Shown: positions 14,190 through 24,045 of the stretch, one piece after another
Layout of the letters: each line of letters begins with the position of its first letter
Numbering within the stretch: the stretch's first letter is position 1
Source: Thermosyntropha sp.
Lineage (GTDB): Bacteria > Bacillota > Syntrophomonadia > Syntrophomonadales > Syntrophomonadaceae
Reading direction: 5' to 3'
Length of the DNA stretch: 64,000 nucleotides
Assembly (NCBI RefSeq): GCF_017656155.1
Contig: NZ_JACDOH010000003.1
Coordinates: forward strand, 62,001 to 126,000
Notes under the pieces: generated by a model
What the model was told of the DNA's origin: nothing
Seen by the model: the letters and a program-made list of their open reading frames with translations, nothing else
Databases searched by the model: none
Made by a program: the position numbers and the translations under genes

Positions 14190-16667
14190 ATGGACATCAA
14201 ATACGATTTTAAATCCATTGAAGCAAAATGGCAAAAATACTGGGAAGAAAATAATTTTTACCAGGTTAATGAAGATAAAACCAAGCCTAAGTTCTACAAT
14301 CTAGAAATGTTTCCCTACCCTTCAGGAAATCTTCATATGGGTCATGTACGCAATTACGCCATAGGCGATGTGGTTGCCCGTTTTAAAACTATGAACGGCT
14401 ACAATGTCCTACATCCTATGGGATGGGACGCTTTTGGACTTCCTGCTGAAAATGCTGCCATCAAACACGGCCATCATCCTGCAAAATGGACCTACGATAA
14501 TATTGCCAATATGAAAAGACAGCTTAAAAGCCTGGGAATTAGCTATGACTGGAGACGAGAAATCGCTACATGCAAACCGGATTACTACAAGTTTACCCAA
14601 TGGATGTTTTTAAAGCTTTATGAAAAAGGTCTGGCTTATAAAAAACATTCAGCAGTAAACTGGTGTCCTTCATGTCAAACAGTCCTCGCCAATGAACAGG
14701 TGGTAGAAGGAAAATGTGAAAGATGTGATGCCATAGTTGAAAAGAAACAGCTTGAACAGTGGTTTTTCAAGATAACCGCCTATGCCGACCGTCTGCTCAA
14801 TGATCTTGAACTTCTTACCGGATGGCCGGAAAAAGTTAAAATTATGCAGAAGAACTGGATAGGCCGCAGTGAGGGCTGTGAATTTTCGATGACAGTAGAA
14901 GAAACCGGGGACAAAATCCCTGTTTTCACCACCCGTCCTGATACTATTTTTGGCGTAACTTACATGGTTTTAGCTCCTGAACATCCTTTAGTTGAAAAAA
15001 TATCTAAAGGGAAACCTCAGGAAAAAGAAGTACGCGAATTTATAGACCGTATGAAATACTTAAACGAAATCACCCGTACTTCCACCGAAACAGAAAAAGA
15101 AGGAGTATTCACCGGCGCCCATGCTGTAAACCCAATAAATGGCGAAAAAATCCCGATCTGGATTGCCAATTATGTTTTAATGGAATACGGTACCGGTGCT
15201 GTAATGGCGGTGCCTGCTCATGACCAACGCGACTATGAGTTCGCACGTAAATATAATCTTCCTATAAAAGTAGTCATAAAAGGCGAAAATTCTCCAGCTT
15301 CAGCTGAAGAAATGACCGAAGCCTATACCGGAGACGGTATAATGATAAATTCCGGAAAATTTGACGGCCTCCGCGTTGAAGAAGGCAAGAAAAAGGTAAT
15401 AAGCTTTATGGAAGAAAACGGCATAGGTAAAAGAGCAGTTCATTTCCGCCTGCGCGACTGGCTTATTTCCCGTCAGCGCTACTGGGGAGCACCTATTCCC
15501 ATAATTTACTGTGAAGATTGCGGAATCGTTCCAGTTCCCGAAAAAGATCTGCCGGTACTCCTGCCGGAAGACGTAGAGTTTAAGCCTAATGGAGAATCTC
15601 CTTTAAAATATGTTGAAGAATTTTATAAAACTACATGTCCTAAATGCGGAAAAGAAGCAAGGCGGGAAACTGATACCATGGATACTTTCGTATGCTCTTC
15701 ATGGTACTTTAATCGCTACTGCAGCCCGCACAGTACAGATGTGCCCTTTACCAAAGAAGCAGTTGACTATTGGATGCCGGTTGACCAGTACATAGGAGGA
15801 GTGGAGCATGCCATCCTCCACCTTATGTACGCCCGTTTCTTCACCAAATTCTTATATGATATAAACATGATTTCATGTAAAGAACCTTTTACCAACCTGC
15901 TAACCCAGGGGATGGTTCTTAAAGACGGCTCCAAGATGTCTAAATCAAAAGGCAATGTTGTAAGTCCGGAGGAAATCATAAACAAATACGGTGCAGATAC
16001 CGCCCGCCTCTTTATACTTTTTGCTTCTCCTCCAGAAAGAGATTTAGAGTGGAGCAACCAGGGTGTAGAAGGATGTTATCGTTTCTTGAACCGGGTATGG
16101 CGCACAGTAACCTCCTGTGCTGAAAATATTGCTGGAGTAAATTTGCCCGAAAAAAATGAAGCTTTAGATAGAGATGCCAAAGCACTGCATTTTAAAACTC
16201 ATGCTACAATTAAGAAAGTAACCGAGGATATTGATGAAAGATTTAATTTCAATACTGCTGTAAGTGCTATTATGGAGCTTTCCAATGCACTCAATGATTA
16301 TCTTAATAAAGAAAATAAGAATATGGGCATCGTAAAAGAGGCTATTGATGCAATGCTCTTGCTTTTAAGCCCGTTCTGTCCTCACATTTGCGAAGAACTG
16401 TGGCACTTAATCGGCAATACCGAAAGCATTCATCTCCAGCCCTGGCCTAAGTATGATCCGGATGCCTTAGTTCAGGACGAAATTGAAATCGTTGTACAAA
16501 TAAATGGAAAGGTCAGAGACAAAATAAAGGTATCTCCTGAAATAAGTGAAGATGAATTAAAACAAGCAGCTACTCAAAATCCTCGCATAATTGAGTTGAC
16601 AAAAGATAAAAAAATAGTGAAAATTATAATAGTGCCACAAAAATTGGTAAATATTGTAGTTAAATAA
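14190..16667 (+). CDS. leuS: Leucyl-tRNA synthetase
   Basis: LeuRS charges tRNA-Leu. The 825-residue class I enzyme has HMGH at residues 49-52 ([12 protein letters not shown]), a zinc-type Cys pair set around [23 protein letters not shown], the CP1 editing domain with the Thr-rich [19 protein letters not shown] and [21 protein letters not shown] at about 582-586 ([13 protein letters not shown]) and a C-terminal anticodon-binding and tRNA-contact domain. The start ATG follows GAGGAGGAAGGTG. Expression depends on the leucine T-box immediately upstream. Length is normal for bacterial LeuRS. Confidence 0.97.
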   Translation: MDIKYDFKSIEAKWQKYWEENNFYQVNEDKTKPKFYNLEMFPYPSGNLHMGHVRNYAIGDVVARFKTMNGYNVLHPMGWDAFGLPAENAAIKHGHHPAKWTYDNIANMKRQLKSLGISYDWRREIATCKPDYYKFTQWMFLKLYEKGLAYKKHSAVNWCPSCQTVLANEQVVEGKCERCDAIVEKKQLEQWFFKITAYADRLLNDLELLTGWPEKVKIMQKNWIGRSEGCEFSMTVEETGDKIPVFTTRPDTIFGVTYMVLAPEHPLVEKISKGKPQEKEVREFIDRMKYLNEITRTSTETEKEGVFTGAHAVNPINGEKIPIWIANYVLMEYGTGAVMAVPAHDQRDYEFARKYNLPIKVVIKGENSPASAEEMTEAYTGDGIMINSGKFDGLRVEEGKKKVISFMEENGIGKRAVHFRLRDWLISRQRYWGAPIPIIYCEDCGIVPVPEKDLPVLLPEDVEFKPNGESPLKYVEEFYKTTCPKCGKEARRETDTMDTFVCSSWYFNRYCSPHSTDVPFTKEAVDYWMPVDQYIGGVEHAILHLMYARFFTKFLYDINMISCKEPFTNLLTQGMVLKDGSKMSKSKGNVVSPEEIINKYGADTARLFILFASPPERDLEWSNQGVEGCYRFLNRVWRTVTSCAENIAGVNLPEKNEALDRDAKALHFKTHATIKKVTEDIDERFNFNTAVSAIMELSNALNDYLNKENKNMGIVKEAIDAMLLLLSPFCPHICEELWHLIGNTESIHLQPWPKYDPDALVQDEIEIVVQINGKVRDKIKVSPEISEDELKQAATQNPRIIELTKDKKIVKIIIVPQKLVNIVVK

Positions 16668-16703
16668 AGTAATATGTCGCATTTGACATATATTTTACAC
16701 CCC

Positions 16704-16739
16704 AGGGGTAGGTGCTGTACTCTACCCCTCCCCCTTTTT
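16704..16739 (+). terminator. Terminator after leuS
   Basis: AGGGGTAG (16704-16711) pairs with CTACCCCT (16722-16729), followed by CCCCC and a five-T run. Confidence 0.7.
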
Positions 16740-16758
16740 CAATTTAAATATAAATAAA

Positions 16759-16783
16759 AATAAGGGGAACCAATCCCCTTATT
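16759..16783. terminator. Bidirectional terminator between leuS and rsfS
   Basis: AATAAGGGG (16759-16767) pairs with CCCCTTATT (16775-16783). T-rich sequence follows on both strands, so it can end the converging leuS and rsfS transcripts. Confidence 0.85.
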
Positions 16784-16787
16784 TTTA

Positions 16788-17153
16788 TTATTTAATTATT
16801 GAAATTTCCTTTGCTGTTAACCTCTTGGCATTTCCCCACAGGCTTTCAAGATTATAATATTCCCTCTCCTGTTCACGAAATACATGCAGAATAATGAATC
16901 CATAGTCTAAAACTACCCATGCTCCCTGCTGAAAACCTTCCCTGCGCAAAGGTTTTATTTCAAATTCCTCTAATTCCTTGATAACATTTTCAGCTATACT
17001 GCGTACATGCAAATGGCTTCTGCCACTGGCAATTATAAAATAATCAGCCAGTATAGTGAGATCTTTTACCTCAAGTATCGATATATCAAATGCTTTTTCA
17101 TCAAGACAGGCTTCTACCATGGTTCTAAGTATTTCAATTCTACTGTCTGACAA
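16788..17153 (-). CDS. rsfS: Ribosome silencing factor RsfS
   Basis: RsfS (Iojap/YbeB family) binds ribosomal protein uL14 and blocks subunit joining in starvation. The 121-residue product carries the family core ISILEVKDLTILADYFIIASGRSHLHVRSIAENVIKEL and GFQQGAWVVLDYGFIILHVFREQEREYYNLESLW. The start is TTG 17153, eight nt after AGGAGG. It follows yqeK and nadD on the same strand, the conserved nadD-yqeK-rsfS arrangement, with a 112-bp gap to yqeK. Confidence 0.95.
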   Translation of the reverse strand: MSDSRIEILRTMVEACLDEKAFDISILEVKDLTILADYFIIASGRSHLHVRSIAENVIKELEEFEIKPLRREGFQQGAWVVLDYGFIILHVFREQEREYYNLESLWGNAKRLTAKEISIIK

Positions 17154-17265
17154 TCACATTTCCTCCTTAAAACTTTTTAATATTTTGCGTCTCGGGTTCA
17201 GTAATTATATTAGCATAAATTGCAGTTCCAGGTATTAATTAGATTAAATTTTTATGTAAATTATT

Positions 17266-17835
17266 CTACTTTAAAATCTTTAAAAAGTGATTTCTTACTT
17301 TTACAGTTTGGGGATGAATTATCCTTCCCGTATCCATACAATAACGCAAAGTAGATTCAAGTGCAAAAAGCATAGCTTCATCAAGATTTCTTTCCACCAA
17401 ACACCTGAGCCTCTCTATCCCCGGGAAATCACGCCCTGGCTCCACCATATCTGCCAGAAAAATAATTTTATCAAAAAGACCCATATCTAAATCCCCCAGG
17501 GTATGTTTGCGAACAGCACTGAGTATTTCTTTATCATCTATTCCCAACTCTTTCTCTATCAAAAATGCTCCTACCGGAGCATGCAGCAGATCCGGCACTT
17601 CGCGGTAAACTTCATCATCAATAAGTCCATTTTCTTTGGCTATATTCAAAAGTTCACTTCCTGCGATACCTTTTGCATAATCATGGACAATTCCAGCCAA
17701 ATAAGCCTTTTCTTCATCTATGCCAAACCTTTCCGCAAGCCTTCTAGCTTTATCCGCTACCCCCAGCGAATGCCTAAAACGCAAAGGGGAAAGCCTTTTT
17801 TCAACTATTTTGGTTATTTTCCCAATTTCACTCAT
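17266..17835 (-). CDS. yqeK: HD-domain hydrolase YqeK (Ap4A hydrolase family)
   Basis: The 189-residue protein has the HD-superfamily metal site: RHSLGVADKARRLAERFG, then AGIVHDYAKG (His-Asp pair) and ILSAVRKHTLGDLDM, FLADMVEPGRDFPG. YqeK-type enzymes hydrolyse diadenosine tetraphosphate symmetrically to ADP. The start ATG overlaps the nadD stop (TAATG), indicating translational coupling. Its neighbours nadD and rsfS are its usual partners. Confidence 0.92.
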   Translation of the reverse strand: MSEIGKITKIVEKRLSPLRFRHSLGVADKARRLAERFGIDEEKAYLAGIVHDYAKGIAGSELLNIAKENGLIDDEVYREVPDLLHAPVGAFLIEKELGIDDKEILSAVRKHTLGDLDMGLFDKIIFLADMVEPGRDFPGIERLRCLVERNLDEAMLFALESTLRYCMDTGRIIHPQTVKVRNHFLKILK

Positions 17836-18446
17836 TACTTTGCCTCCTGGTACAGCCTGTGTTCATAGATATATTCTTCCAGCTCTCGCGGTAAGAGATA
17901 CTTTATCGGCTTATTCTGCTTAATTCTTTTCCTTATTTCACTCGATGATATATCCATCCCTGGTATTTCAATAAATTTGATCTTTTCTTTCGCAATAGGT
18001 GGCAAACCGCTTTTTTCCCAAAAATCAGGTTCTATTACATATCCCGGTCTGGTTACCACCACAAACCTGCACATATCAATCAGCTGATCTATATTTTTCC
18101 AGGTATTAAAGGTTAAAAGCGAATCCGCACCCATAATAAAAAATATTTCAGCCCCATTATAAACAGATTTAAAATAAGCTATGGTATCAATCGTATAAGA
18201 TTTTCCCCCCCGTTCCTTTTCTACAGGAGAGACATCAAAATAAGGGTTATCTTTTATCGCCATTTCTACCATACGGTAGCGATGTTCTGCCCCGGTTATC
18301 TCCCTGCCTGCCTTATGTGGCGGGTTGCCTGCCGGAACAAAGATAACTTTATCCAGAGCAAATTCAAATCTTACCCATTCGGCAGCAACTAAATGCCCAA
18401 AATGTATAGGATCAAAAGTACCTCCCATAATCCCTATTCTCTGCAA
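17835..18446 (-). CDS. nadD: Nicotinate-nucleotide adenylyltransferase
   Basis: NadD makes deamido-NAD from nicotinate mononucleotide and ATP. The product of about 203 residues opens with the nucleotidyltransferase motif GIMGGTFDPIHFGHLVAAEW and ends with the second signature GMDISSSEIRKRIKQNKPIKYLLP, the ISSTxxR-type ATP site. The ORF extends to 18455, but AAGGTGG lies just 5 nt ahead of a TTG at 18446, so I favour that start. It is the first gene of a nadD-yqeK-rsfS unit. Confidence 0.94.
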   Translation of the reverse strand: MQRIGIMGGTFDPIHFGHLVAAEWVRFEFALDKVIFVPAGNPPHKAGREITGAEHRYRMVEMAIKDNPYFDVSPVEKERGGKSYTIDTIAYFKSVYNGAEIFFIMGADSLLTFNTWKNIDQLIDMCRFVVVTRPGYVIEPDFWEKSGLPPIAKEKIKFIEIPGMDISSSEIRKRIKQNKPIKYLLPRELEEYIYEHRLYQEAK

Positions 18447-18635
18447 TAAAACCACCTTTTTAAAATTTTTTCCTATCTCATAGTAAATGATAACATCCTC
18501 CTGCTAAAATGCAAATCCTTTGCATAAATTAAATAAAATATTGTTTTTGTTTTAAATTTTACAAAATTAAAATCATCCTTTCTTTTATCTCCTAAAGGCT
18601 CTATAATATTGATATTAAGGGGGGAGAGGAATAAT

Positions 18636-19256
18636 ATGCTTAAAGACATTATCCTCACTTTCCACAATCGAGGACTTCGCAGTTTTATTGAAGTAGATCT
18701 TTGTCCAGAATGTCCCAGACAAGACCATAAAGGCTGCTGCGGCTATTATTCTCCAGTTTTTTACCCTACCGATTTTGCTTATATCATGCAAAACAAACCG
18801 AAACTTTTAAATTACATATTTTCAATACCTAATCTTACTATCTTAGATTCTTCAGTCACTGTAAACAGCACAATCGACAAAAACGGCTACCTCTGCCATT
18901 TTCATGATCTCCAAAAAGGCTGTACATTGCCGCAAGATCTGCGCGAAACTATATGTCGCCATTTTGTATGTCCCGGAATAGGATGGGAAAAAGAACCAGA
19001 ACTTAAACACTGGAAAGAATTCTTTCAAAACCTCTTTGATTATGAAATCTATCTTAACAACTTAATTGCCGATAAACTTAAAGCTAAAGGATTAAGTCTG
19101 CGCGATCATAAGAATCGAAGGCTCTTTTTTCAGGAACTTCTGACAATATTTATTGATGAAACCAGGAATTTGCCTGATTTTTTTAATCGATGTCCCCCTC
19201 TGGAAAAGTTTACTCTTACCCGATCCATAAAATTTGGCACAGACTGGCCTTTATAA
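18636..19256 (+). CDS. Cysteine-rich protein, YkgJ-like metal-chelating family
   Basis: The 206-residue product carries N-terminal cysteines in CPECPRQDHKGCCGYYSP and a second group CHFHDLQKGCTLPQDLRETICRHFVCPG. This spacing recalls the YkgJ/UPF0153 'zinc- or iron-chelating' families, but I do not recognise a named orthologue. The rest is helical (ELKHWKEFFQNLFDYEIYLNNLIADKLKAKG) and ends DWPL. The start ATG 18636 follows GGGGGGAGAGG. It is 27 bp before a cysteine-synthase-like gene, which suggests a joint role in sulfur or metal chemistry. Both genes interrupt the otherwise minus-strand nadD/proA region. Confidence 0.6.
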   Translation: MLKDIILTFHNRGLRSFIEVDLCPECPRQDHKGCCGYYSPVFYPTDFAYIMQNKPKLLNYIFSIPNLTILDSSVTVNSTIDKNGYLCHFHDLQKGCTLPQDLRETICRHFVCPGIGWEKEPELKHWKEFFQNLFDYEIYLNNLIADKLKAKGLSLRDHKNRRLFFQELLTIFIDETRNLPDFFNRCPPLEKFTLTRSIKFGTDWPL

Positions 19257-19283
19257 TTTATATTGAATGGAGGATTGCCGAAA

Positions 19284-20318
19284 ATGAATTGGGCAAGAAA
19301 CAGATATATAGCAGATAATGTTTTAGAAGCCATAGGACTCACACCTTTAATAAGATTAAAAAATATAGCCAAAGATGTCCAGCCAGAAATACTAGGCAAG
19401 CTTGAATATGTTAACCCCAGCGGAAGCTTAAAAGACCGAGTAGTTCATGCCATAGTAGAAAAGGCCGAAGAGCGCGGAGAACTTAAACCGGGCATGATTC
19501 TTCTCGAAGGCACTACCGGCAATACAGGCATAGCTACCGCTATGGTAGGCGCAGCTAAAGGCTACAAAGTCATAATTGTAATGCCGGAAGGGATGAGTGA
19601 AGAACGTAAAAAAACCATCCGAGCATACGGCGCAGAATTAATATTGACCCCCGGTGCTGAAACTGATGTCGACCTGGTATTAGAAGAAGTAAATAGAATA
19701 AAAGAAGAATATAAAGATAAAATTTTTCATATCGACCAGTTCTGCCGTATAGACAATGTAGACAGCCATTTCGAAAGGACCGGCCCTGAAATCTGGGAAC
19801 AAACTGAAGGCAAAATTGATATCTTCGTCATGTGCCAGGGAACAGGAGGAACCGTAACCGGAACTGCTAAATTCTTAAAAAGCCAAAATCCTGATATAAA
19901 GGTTTATATAGCTGAGCCAAAGGACTCTCCCATCCTTGCCTACGGCAAAATCGGACCCCATAAAGTTCAAGGAATCGCTGATGGACTTATACCGGAAATT
20001 CTGGATTTACAGTATGTGGACGGCATTGTCCTGGTAAGCTCTGAAGAAGCCATAAGGACCGCGAGGGAAATGGCTCAAAAAGAAGGCATCTTTTGCGGGA
20101 TATCTTCCGGCTGCAATGTAGCAGCAGCCAAAAAGATTGCCCTCAAACATCCTGACAGAAAATGCATTGTTACCATGATAAATGATAACGGACTGCGCTA
20201 TCTTTCCACTGAGCTATGCGGCACCCAATGTGAACGTAAACTTCTAGACCGGGAATATCAGCTTAAACCGGAAGATAAGGCTAAACTGGCCCAGTATAAA
20301 TTTGAAATAATTGAATAA
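19284..20318 (+). CDS. PLP-dependent cysteine synthase family protein
   Basis: The 344-residue fold-type II PLP enzyme has the Schiff-base lysine at about residue 50 (NPSGSLKDRV), the phosphate loop EGTTGNTGIA, and GTGGTVTGTAKFL. Cysteine synthase makes cysteine from O-acetylserine and sulfide; relatives include cystathionine beta-synthases. It is about 35 residues longer than standard CysK, with a C-terminal extension starting LSTELCGTQCERK that has a Cys pair. So the exact substrate is open. The start ATG 19284 has GGAGG ten nt upstream. It is coupled to the Cys-rich gene before it. Confidence 0.85.
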   Translation: MNWARNRYIADNVLEAIGLTPLIRLKNIAKDVQPEILGKLEYVNPSGSLKDRVVHAIVEKAEERGELKPGMILLEGTTGNTGIATAMVGAAKGYKVIIVMPEGMSEERKKTIRAYGAELILTPGAETDVDLVLEEVNRIKEEYKDKIFHIDQFCRIDNVDSHFERTGPEIWEQTEGKIDIFVMCQGTGGTVTGTAKFLKSQNPDIKVYIAEPKDSPILAYGKIGPHKVQGIADGLIPEILDLQYVDGIVLVSSEEAIRTAREMAQKEGIFCGISSGCNVAAAKKIALKHPDRKCIVTMINDNGLRYLSTELCGTQCERKLLDREYQLKPEDKAKLAQYKFEIIE

Positions 20319-20343
20319 GGTGGGAATTTGCTCCCACCTTATT
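20314..20343. terminator. Shared terminator, cysteine synthase homologue / proA
   Basis: AATAAGGTGGGA (20314-20325) pairs with TCCCACCTTATT (20332-20343) around a 6-nt loop. It overlaps the plus-gene stop and lies just after proA, serving both converging genes. Confidence 0.85.
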
Positions 20344-20344
20344 C

Positions 20345-21610
20345 TTATTCTCTTATCTGTCCATCACCATAGATAACAAATTTAGTAGTGGTAAGTTCCT
20401 TAAGCCCCATAGGCCCTCTGGCATGAAGCTTTTGGGTGCTTATCCCCATTTCTGCTCCAAAACCAAATACTCCACCATCAGTAAAACGGGTAGAGGCATT
20501 TGTATAAACTGCAGCAGCATCCACTGCTGCCATGAACAAACGGGAATTAGTGTAATTTTCCGTAACAATAGCCTCACTATGTCCAGTTCCGTAAGTGTTT
20601 ATGTGATCAATAGCTTCATCTATCGATTGTACCACTTTAACTGCAATAATAAGATCAAGATATTCTTCTTCCCAGTCAGCTTCTGTCGCCGGTTTAATGC
20701 CATCGGCTATTATCTCTCTTACTTTTTCACAACCCCTGATTTCAACGCTTGCTTCTTTATATTTCTCTACAATTAAAGGCAAAAACCGGGAAGCAATCTT
20801 TTCATGCACCAACAGGGTTTCACAGGCATTGCATACCGAAGGCCTCTGCACCTTGGCATTAAAAGCAATTCTTACTGCTTTGTCTAAATCAGCAAATTCA
20901 TCAATATAAACATGGCAGTTGCCCATACCAGTCATTATTACCGGAACACTGGCATTTTCCTGAACCGCTTTTTTAAGCCCTTTGCCTCCGCGGGGAATTA
21001 AAACATCTAAATAATCATGCATCTTCATCATAAATAAAGCAGCTTCACGATCGACACTATCTACCAGTTGAATAGCTCCTTCAGGTATTCCACAGCTTTC
21101 AGCAGCATGAGAAAGAGTCCGGGCAATTACCCGGTTGGAATTCAAAGCTTCTTCTCCACCCCTTAATATTATAGCATTACCCGACTTCAAGCATAAACCT
21201 GCTGCATCGGCTGTTACATTTGGTCTTGATTCATAGATTATACCTATAACTCCTATCGGGGTCCTAATTCTTCCTATATCAAGCCCATTAGGCCTTTTTA
21301 CCATACCCAAAACTTCGCCTACAGGGTCAGGAAGAAGGGCTATTTCTCTTAAACCTTCAGCCATGGCCTCTATACGGGATGGATTCAGTGTAAGTCTCTC
21401 AAGCATAGCAGAGGTTAACCCCATTTTTTCCCCTGCCTCCAGATCCAATCGGTTATTCTTGATAATCTCCTCCTGATTGGCCTCCAGGGCATCTGCCATA
21501 GCGTTTAACGCCTTGTTCTTAATATCAGTTGACGCAGTAGCTAAAAAGCGAGCTGCCTTTCTAGCTTTTTTTCCTTGCTCCATGAGCATATTTCTCAGAT
21601 TTGCATCCAC
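20345..21610 (-). CDS. proA: Gamma-glutamyl phosphate reductase
   Basis: ProA reduces gamma-glutamyl phosphate to glutamate semialdehyde in proline synthesis. The 421-residue aldehyde-dehydrogenase-fold protein has the catalytic Cys in VQRPSVCNACETLLVHE and the NADP-binding regions RGGEEALNSNRV and PRGGKGLK. I place the start at GTG 21610 because AGGGGGAAGG lies directly upstream and this start does not overlap proB. It follows proB by 26 bp and closes the rplU-to-proA gene string. Confidence 0.95.
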   Translation of the reverse strand: MDANLRNMLMEQGKKARKAARFLATASTDIKNKALNAMADALEANQEEIIKNNRLDLEAGEKMGLTSAMLERLTLNPSRIEAMAEGLREIALLPDPVGEVLGMVKRPNGLDIGRIRTPIGVIGIIYESRPNVTADAAGLCLKSGNAIILRGGEEALNSNRVIARTLSHAAESCGIPEGAIQLVDSVDREAALFMMKMHDYLDVLIPRGGKGLKKAVQENASVPVIMTGMGNCHVYIDEFADLDKAVRIAFNAKVQRPSVCNACETLLVHEKIASRFLPLIVEKYKEASVEIRGCEKVREIIADGIKPATEADWEEEYLDLIIAVKVVQSIDEAIDHINTYGTGHSEAIVTENYTNSRLFMAAVDAAAVYTNASTRFTDGGVFGFGAEMGISTQKLHARGPMGLKELTTTKFVIYGDGQIRE

Positions 21611-21636
21611 CTTGTCCTTCCCCCTAACATATGTAA

Positions 21637-22764
21637 TTAAACTTCTACCCACAGGTTATTACGGTGAATTACTTCATCATAATCTTTATAACCTAATATT
21701 TTTTCAATATAACGGGTATTTTTTCCTGCAATAAGCCTTATTTCCTCTGCACTATAATTAGTTAATCCCCGCGCAATTTCTTTTCCTCCTGCAGTCACTA
21801 CCTTAACTACTTCTCCTGGTTGAAAATCACCTGAAACGCCTATGATACCTGACGGCAAAAGGCTTTTACCCTGGTTAAGAAGAGCTTCTTTAGCACCTTC
21901 ATCAACCATAATCTCACCTTGAGGCAAACGTCCAAACGCTATCCATTTTTTGCGGGCCTGCATTTTTTCAGCCCGGGGGATAAAAAGGGTTCCCAACTCT
22001 TCCCCGTCCATAAGACGGGCTATAACATTATGTTCGTCACTATTGGCTATAATCATGGGAACACCTGCTGCCATACACATACGGGCTGCTTTTAGTTTGG
22101 TATACATCCCTCCGCTAGAAAACTTGCTGCCCCGGCTTCTTGATCTTTCTTCTATCTCCTCTGTTATCTCATCAACTTCGCTTAAAAGAGAAGCATCCTG
22201 GTTTAATCGCGGATCACAGTCATAAAGTCCATCCACATCAGATAAAATAATCAAAAGATCTGCATTTACCACCCCTGCTACTAAAGCAGACAGGGTATCA
22301 TTGTCACCAAACCTGATTTCCTCTACTACTACGGTATCATTTTCATTTATGATAGGGATTACTCCCATGTTAAGAATGGCAAGCAACGCATTAGCAGCAT
22401 TGAGATAGCGTATTCTTTCATCAAAATCTCCACGGGTAAGTAAAACCTGAGCTACTATTTTTCCATATTCAGCAAAAATCTTCTCATAAATGTGGAGAAG
22501 GGAGCCCTGTCCTATAGCAGCTAAAGCTTGTTTTTCCGGCATAGTTGACGGAACTTTCTTAAACCCCATACGGTTCGCTCCTACCCCAATGGCTCCGGAA
22601 CTAACCAGCAGGACTTCTTTACCCTGATTATGCAGATCTGCTATCTGCCGTACCAAATGATCTATACGCTGCAGATTAAGCTGGCCATTTTTATAAGTTA
22701 AAGTACTGGTTCCTACTTTTATCACTATACGATGACATTTCTTCAAATCTTTACGCTCTATCAT
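21637..22764 (-). CDS. proB: Glutamate 5-kinase
   Basis: ProB phosphorylates glutamate, the first step of proline synthesis. The product of about 375 residues has the amino-acid kinase domain (RIVIKVGTSTLTYKNG, VSSGAIGVGANRMG, FGDNDTLSALVAG, GTGGM-like SRGSKFSSGGMYTKLKAA) and a C-terminal PUA domain (GEIMVDEGAKEALLNQGKSLLPSGI). The likely start is ATG 22764 behind AGGTGAT; a GTG at 22773 is possible. It lies 14 bp after obg, so obg-proB-proA are co-transcribed. Confidence 0.95.
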   Translation of the reverse strand: MIERKDLKKCHRIVIKVGTSTLTYKNGQLNLQRIDHLVRQIADLHNQGKEVLLVSSGAIGVGANRMGFKKVPSTMPEKQALAAIGQGSLLHIYEKIFAEYGKIVAQVLLTRGDFDERIRYLNAANALLAILNMGVIPIINENDTVVVEEIRFGDNDTLSALVAGVVNADLLIILSDVDGLYDCDPRLNQDASLLSEVDEITEEIEERSRSRGSKFSSGGMYTKLKAARMCMAAGVPMIIANSDEHNVIARLMDGEELGTLFIPRAEKMQARKKWIAFGRLPQGEIMVDEGAKEALLNQGKSLLPSGIIGVSGDFQPGEVVKVVTAGGKEIARGLTNYSAEEIRLIAGKNTRYIEKILGYKDYDEVIHRNNLWVEV

Positions 22765-22778
22765 TTTTATCACCTAAA

Positions 22779-24041
22779 CTATTCAGTATATTCAAATTCA
22801 AAATCTTTTATGCGTACGATATCTCCTTCTTTTATTCCCATTTCCTTTAAAGCGTCTTCTAAGCCCATCTTTATAACTGCATTCTGAAAACGCCTGAGCC
22901 CTTCATCAGTATTAAAATTAGTCATCATCACTAACTTCTCAATTCTCGCGCCTGTAACCTCATATACTCCATCTACTTTGTTGATTATAAAAGGGGGTTC
23001 TTCTTTTTTATATCTGTGTACCACCCTTTCCTCTTCTGTCCAAACATCCTCAGGAACACTCTTCAACAGTTCATAAGTTTTCTCAATAAGTTCTTCTATT
23101 CCTTCTCCGGTAACTGCTGATATCGGATGAACTTTCCCCGGCTCTAACTTTTTGAGTTTCTCTAAATTTTCTTTAGCTTCTGGTATATCCATCTTGTTGG
23201 CCACAATAAGATAAGGTCTTAAAAGAAGTTCAGGCTTATATTTTTCAAGCTCCCTGCGCAAAACCTGATAATCTTCTAAAACATCTCTTCCTTCGGTTTG
23301 GGCAGTATCAAGCACAAAGAGCAAGACCTTAGTCCGCTCGATATGTCGTAAAAAATCATACCCTAAACCTGCACCTTCCGCAGCATTCTCAATCAAACCG
23401 GGAATATCAGCAACTACAAAGGTATCTTTATTTTTAGTTTCCACTACCCCCAAGTTGGGAACTAACGTAGTAAACGGATAATCAGCTATTTTAGGTTTTG
23501 CAGCAGAAATCCTGGAAATTAGAGTTGACTTACCCGCATTTGGGAATCCTACCAGTCCTACATCCGCCAGCAGTTTAAGCTCTAAACGAATCCATCTTTC
23601 TTCTCCTGGTTCGCCATTTTCAGATATGGTAGGAGCCCGGTTTACAGAGGTAGCAAAGCGAGCATTACCCCGTCCGCCTCTGCCTCCCTTAGCTACTATA
23701 ACTTCTTGTCCATGTTCGGCAAGGTCTGCTATTATTTCTCCTGTTCCGTCATCCTTTATTACCGTTCCCACTGGTACTTTTACAATTAAATCTTCTCCCG
23801 ACCTTCCATGCATCTTTTTACCCTGTCCATGTTCTCCCCGTCCAGCTTTAAAATGTTTTTTATATTTAAAATCCATTAAAGTTTTAAGCCCTTCATCAGC
23901 TACAAAAATCACATTTCCGCCTCTTCCCCCATCTCCACCAGATGGGCCACCCATAGGCACATATTTTTCTCGTCTGAAAGCAACTATTCCGTTGCCTCCA
24001 TCACCACCTTTAACATAAATCTTAGCATAATCCACAAACAT
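22779..24041 (-). CDS. obg: GTPase ObgE/CgtA
   Basis: Obg is an essential GTPase of ribosome assembly and stress signalling, and in spore formers of sporulation entry. The 420-residue protein has the glycine-rich Obg domain (YVKGGDGGNGIVAFRREKYVPMGGPSGGDGG), a G domain with P-loop GFPNAGKSTLI, DIPGLIE and NKMD, and a C-terminal OCT domain (VHRYKKEEPPFIINKVDGVYEVTG). It is 4 bp after the Spo0B-like gene and 14 bp before proB. In Bacillus the same spo0B-obg neighbourhood exists. Confidence 0.97.
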   Translation of the reverse strand: MFVDYAKIYVKGGDGGNGIVAFRREKYVPMGGPSGGDGGRGGNVIFVADEGLKTLMDFKYKKHFKAGRGEHGQGKKMHGRSGEDLIVKVPVGTVIKDDGTGEIIADLAEHGQEVIVAKGGRGGRGNARFATSVNRAPTISENGEPGEERWIRLELKLLADVGLVGFPNAGKSTLISRISAAKPKIADYPFTTLVPNLGVVETKNKDTFVVADIPGLIENAAEGAGLGYDFLRHIERTKVLLFVLDTAQTEGRDVLEDYQVLRRELEKYKPELLLRPYLIVANKMDIPEAKENLEKLKKLEPGKVHPISAVTGEGIEELIEKTYELLKSVPEDVWTEEERVVHRYKKEEPPFIINKVDGVYEVTGARIEKLVMMTNFNTDEGLRRFQNAVIKMGLEDALKEMGIKEGDIVRIKDFEFEYTE

Positions 24042-24045
24042 AGGA

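Noticed and set aside
23626-24018. 130-codon plus-strand frame opposite obg, very rich in Pro and Ser
   Set aside because: It is the antisense of the glycine-rich Obg domain, which gives long open proline-rich frames by composition.
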